From positions 1 to 7,807 of the forward strand of contig DAOL01000086.1 of assembly GCA_002501845.1 (NCBI GenBank): a stretch of 7,807 nucleotides of DNA. The letters are read 5' to 3'. The notes beneath the pieces are model-generated. The model worked only from the letters and a program-made list of their open reading frames with translations. It was not told where the DNA came from and searched no databases. Position numbers and translations under genes: made by a program. Numbering within the stretch: the first letter of the stretch is position 1; each line of letters begins with the position of its first letter. Below, piece after piece: positions 6,363 through 7,807 of this stretch. This stretch comes from Nitrososphaera sp. UBA217. GTDB taxonomy: Archaea > Thermoproteota > Nitrososphaeria > Nitrososphaerales > Nitrososphaeraceae.

Positions 6363-6368
6363 TAATAA
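6363..6368 (-). promoter_or_regulatory. TATA-like box for the membrane protein/wHTH pair
   Basis: The minus strand reads CTTATTAGT in the gap after the surface-protein gene. The TTATTA core is centred about 28 bases before ATG 6337, fitting a leaderless start there and not at TTG 6355. Assigned by pattern and spacing only. Confidence 0.42.
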
Positions 6369-6394
6369 GCCAACTGGTACACTGGCCGAACGTG

Positions 6395-7807
6395 CTAGTG
6401 CCTGTCAAGCCGCAGCGCCGCCCGTATGTTGCGTTTGAGGTCGACTGTACTCTTGCTATACGCCAGCGCGCTCATCACAATGCCAGCGGCGATTGCCGGC
6501 CCTACCGCGTTGGTGAATGAGAATGGAAGCTGGAGTATGCCTGCTGCAGCCTTGCTGGACTGACCTGTGTCAGACGGGGTAGTCGATGGCTTGGCTGTTA
6601 TTGTAATGCTGCCAAGCGTGGCCCCGTTCTGCGCAGCAAACCAGATCTTGCCTTTGTCGTCGGAGGTTATCCACTGGATTGTTGATCCTGCGATCGGCAC
6701 CTTGGCCTCCGAACCTTCGCCTGTCCTGGGGTCAATCACTCCGAGTCTATCTATAGTGTGCTCCGCAAACCACAGGTTGCCATAGCCGTCCATCGTCATG
6801 CCAAAAGGCAGACCATCTTCGTTGACCGGAGGGTACTGGCGGAAGGTCCCAAGCAGAGAATTGAATACCGTTATTGTGTGGCCCGTGTGTTCTGAAATAT
6901 AGATGTTGGAGCTTTTTGGGTCGGGGAAGATGGCCGTTGGCTCATCAAATGTCTGTAGCTCGCTGTTTGGGGCGTACTCGGTGATCTTGCCGCTGTCAGG
7001 ATCTATCTTGGCGATCTTGCCGGCGGCCTCTGCAAACCACATAACGCCCGAGCTGTCAGAAGCGATCTCGGCTGGTCCTGCGTCTGGAGTCGGTATGTCA
7101 AACAACGAGAACTTTTCGCTTGAAGGCTCGAACTTGGTCACCTTGTTAGCCAAGTCTATTGTTATCCACAGGTTGCCGTTGTGGTCCATTGTAAGACCTC
7201 TGGGGATGCCTCCTACTGGCATAACAAACTGCCTGCTGGAATTATCTTCAGGATTATAGACGCCAAGCGCGCCTTTGTTTGAGCCTCCGCCTGATCCGCC
7301 AATAGGATCAATATACCACAGTCTGCCATCGGGAGCAGGCATCACATTTGTTACCAGGACTGCATTGCTTATCTTGTGCAAGGTGTAGTTGCCCGTGGCA
7401 ATGTTCAGCTGCCATATCCTGCTGCTTCCGAGCACCTGATCGCCTACCCAAATCGACTGTCTTGTTGCATCGAAGGCTGGATAATATGGCTGGCTTTTGA
7501 CTGGCGTCTTGTATTGGTCGATCTTGAACTCGAGGTTTGACAACTCTGGCTTGACGTTTGCCTCAAGGGACCCGAGCATGTTGCTTCCCTGCGTGCTCAC
7601 GCCCTCGATCTCGATGTTCCAGTTTCCAGGCAGGCTGAACGCTGCGTCTGCCGAAAACACGCCTTCCGACTGCTTTTTGGCCTCGATTGCTATGGGACCT
7701 ATGCCCTTGTCGATCTGCGTAAGCTTTATCGTTGCAGACCCTATTCCTGCGGCGCTGCTGCCGTCCTGGTTGAGGAACGACACCTTGAAGTTGTTCTGTC
7801 CGACCGC
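6395..7807 (-). CDS. Surface protein with YtkA-like domain and seven-bladed Vgb-like propeller (N-terminus off window)
   Basis: 470 residues are visible and the frame is open through the right edge, so the start lies outside; GTG 7783 is internal. The visible part opens AVGQNNFKVSFLNQDG, which reads as the beginning of a YtkA-like Ig domain ending near residue 95 (LPGNWNIEIEG). Residues about 100-402 carry seven propeller repeats of Vgb/streptogramin-lyase type, with cores such as GRLWYID, GNLWITID, GVMWFAE, SNIYISEHT, GNLWFAEHT and GKIWFAA followed by I-x-x-x-DP-type strands. After a Ser/Thr linker (PSTTPSDTGQSSK) comes one hydrophobic segment and a basic tail, so the propeller probably faces outward from the membrane. 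YtkA-like domains often sit beside CopC/CopD copper proteins, and a CopC or CopD part may lie off-window. Antibiotic lyase activity is not implied. TAG stop at 6395, 57 bases before the next gene. Confidence 0.82.
   Translation of the reverse strand, partial: AVGQNNFKVSFLNQDGSSAAGIGSATIKLTQIDKGIGPIAIEAKKQSEGVFSADAAFSLPGNWNIEIEGVSTQGSNMLGSLEANVKPELSNLEFKIDQYKTPVKSQPYYPAFDATRQSIWVGDQVLGSSRIWQLNIATGNYTLHKISNAVLVTNVMPAPDGRLWYIDPIGGSGGGSNKGALGVYNPEDNSSRQFVMPVGGIPRGLTMDHNGNLWITIDLANKVTKFEPSSEKFSLFDIPTPDAGPAEIASDSSGVMWFAEAAGKIAKIDPDSGKITEYAPNSELQTFDEPTAIFPDPKSSNIYISEHTGHTITVFNSLLGTFRQYPPVNEDGLPFGMTMDGYGNLWFAEHTIDRLGVIDPRTGEGSEAKVPIAGSTIQWITSDDKGKIWFAAQNGATLGSITITAKPSTTPSDTGQSSKAAAGILQLPFSFTNAVGPAIAAGIVMSALAYSKSTVDLKRNIRAALRLDRH

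Noticed and set aside
6903..7259. 118-aa plus-strand reading frame opposite the propeller gene
   Set aside because: It mirrors the repeated propeller codons; the minus strand has seven well-formed blades.
6500..7500. DNA-level repeats in the propeller gene
   Set aside because: The blades are similar as protein, but the DNA is too diverged to count as a nucleotide repeat or recombination site.
6395..7783. GTG 7783 as the true start of the propeller gene
   Set aside because: The frame stays open upstream, and AVGQNNFK immediately before it continues the first strand of the Ig-like domain.
6395..7807. Virginiamycin B lyase (antibiotic resistance)
   Set aside because: Only the propeller fold matches; the fused YtkA-like domain and membrane anchor point to a surface role, and I could not confirm the catalytic Glu/His arrangement.

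Overview
The window looks like chromosomal DNA of an ammonia-oxidising archaeon of the Nitrososphaera type (Thaumarchaeota/Nitrososphaerota). This is inferred from several signs. It carries an archaeal-type PurP, exported proteins with CFI-box and PEF-type C-terminal segments, and a YtkA-like domain fused to a Vgb-like beta-propeller. Genes start leaderless behind TATA-like boxes, often at GTG or TTG, and base composition is balanced by eye. The species cannot be fixed without a search.

Layout. Positions 1-348 (minus) hold the N-terminal part of an AlaX/SAD-like tRNA-editing protein that runs off the left edge. It is divergent from purP (363-1469, plus), with only 14 bases between the two start codons. 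purP makes the formyl-AICAR intermediate of purine synthesis. From 1470 to the right edge every gene is on the minus strand. In transcription order from the right edge these are: a 5'-truncated surface protein with a YtkA-like domain, seven propeller blades and a C-terminal membrane anchor (7807-6395); a small four-helix membrane protein with clustered histidines (6337-5930); a tandem winged-helix regulator coupled to it by a TAATG overlap (5930-5418); two related single-domain exported Ig-like proteins with C-terminal anchors (5391-4873 and 4776-4234); a helical exported protein with a PEF-type C-terminus and an HxxHxxxH motif (4180-3338); and a 610-residue exported protein with an Ig-like domain, a CFI-box holding its only cysteine, and hydrophobic C-terminal segments (3302-1470). 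The stops of purP and the 610-residue gene abut with no base between them.

How it may work together. The minus-strand block is a cell-surface module. Four consecutive exported proteins, the YtkA-like/propeller anchor protein and a membrane-protein/wHTH pair suggest a regulated envelope system. Three of the exported proteins are predicted to begin with histidine after signal-peptide removal, and YtkA-like domains occur in copper-handling proteins, so copper (or another metal) handling at the surface is the leading hypothesis. It is not proven. TATA-like boxes about 25-29 bases before most start codons argue that the genes are mainly transcribed separately and leaderless, not as one operon.

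No gene-free stretch exceeds about 100 bases. No rRNA, tRNA, CRISPR array, insertion sequence or long repeat was seen.
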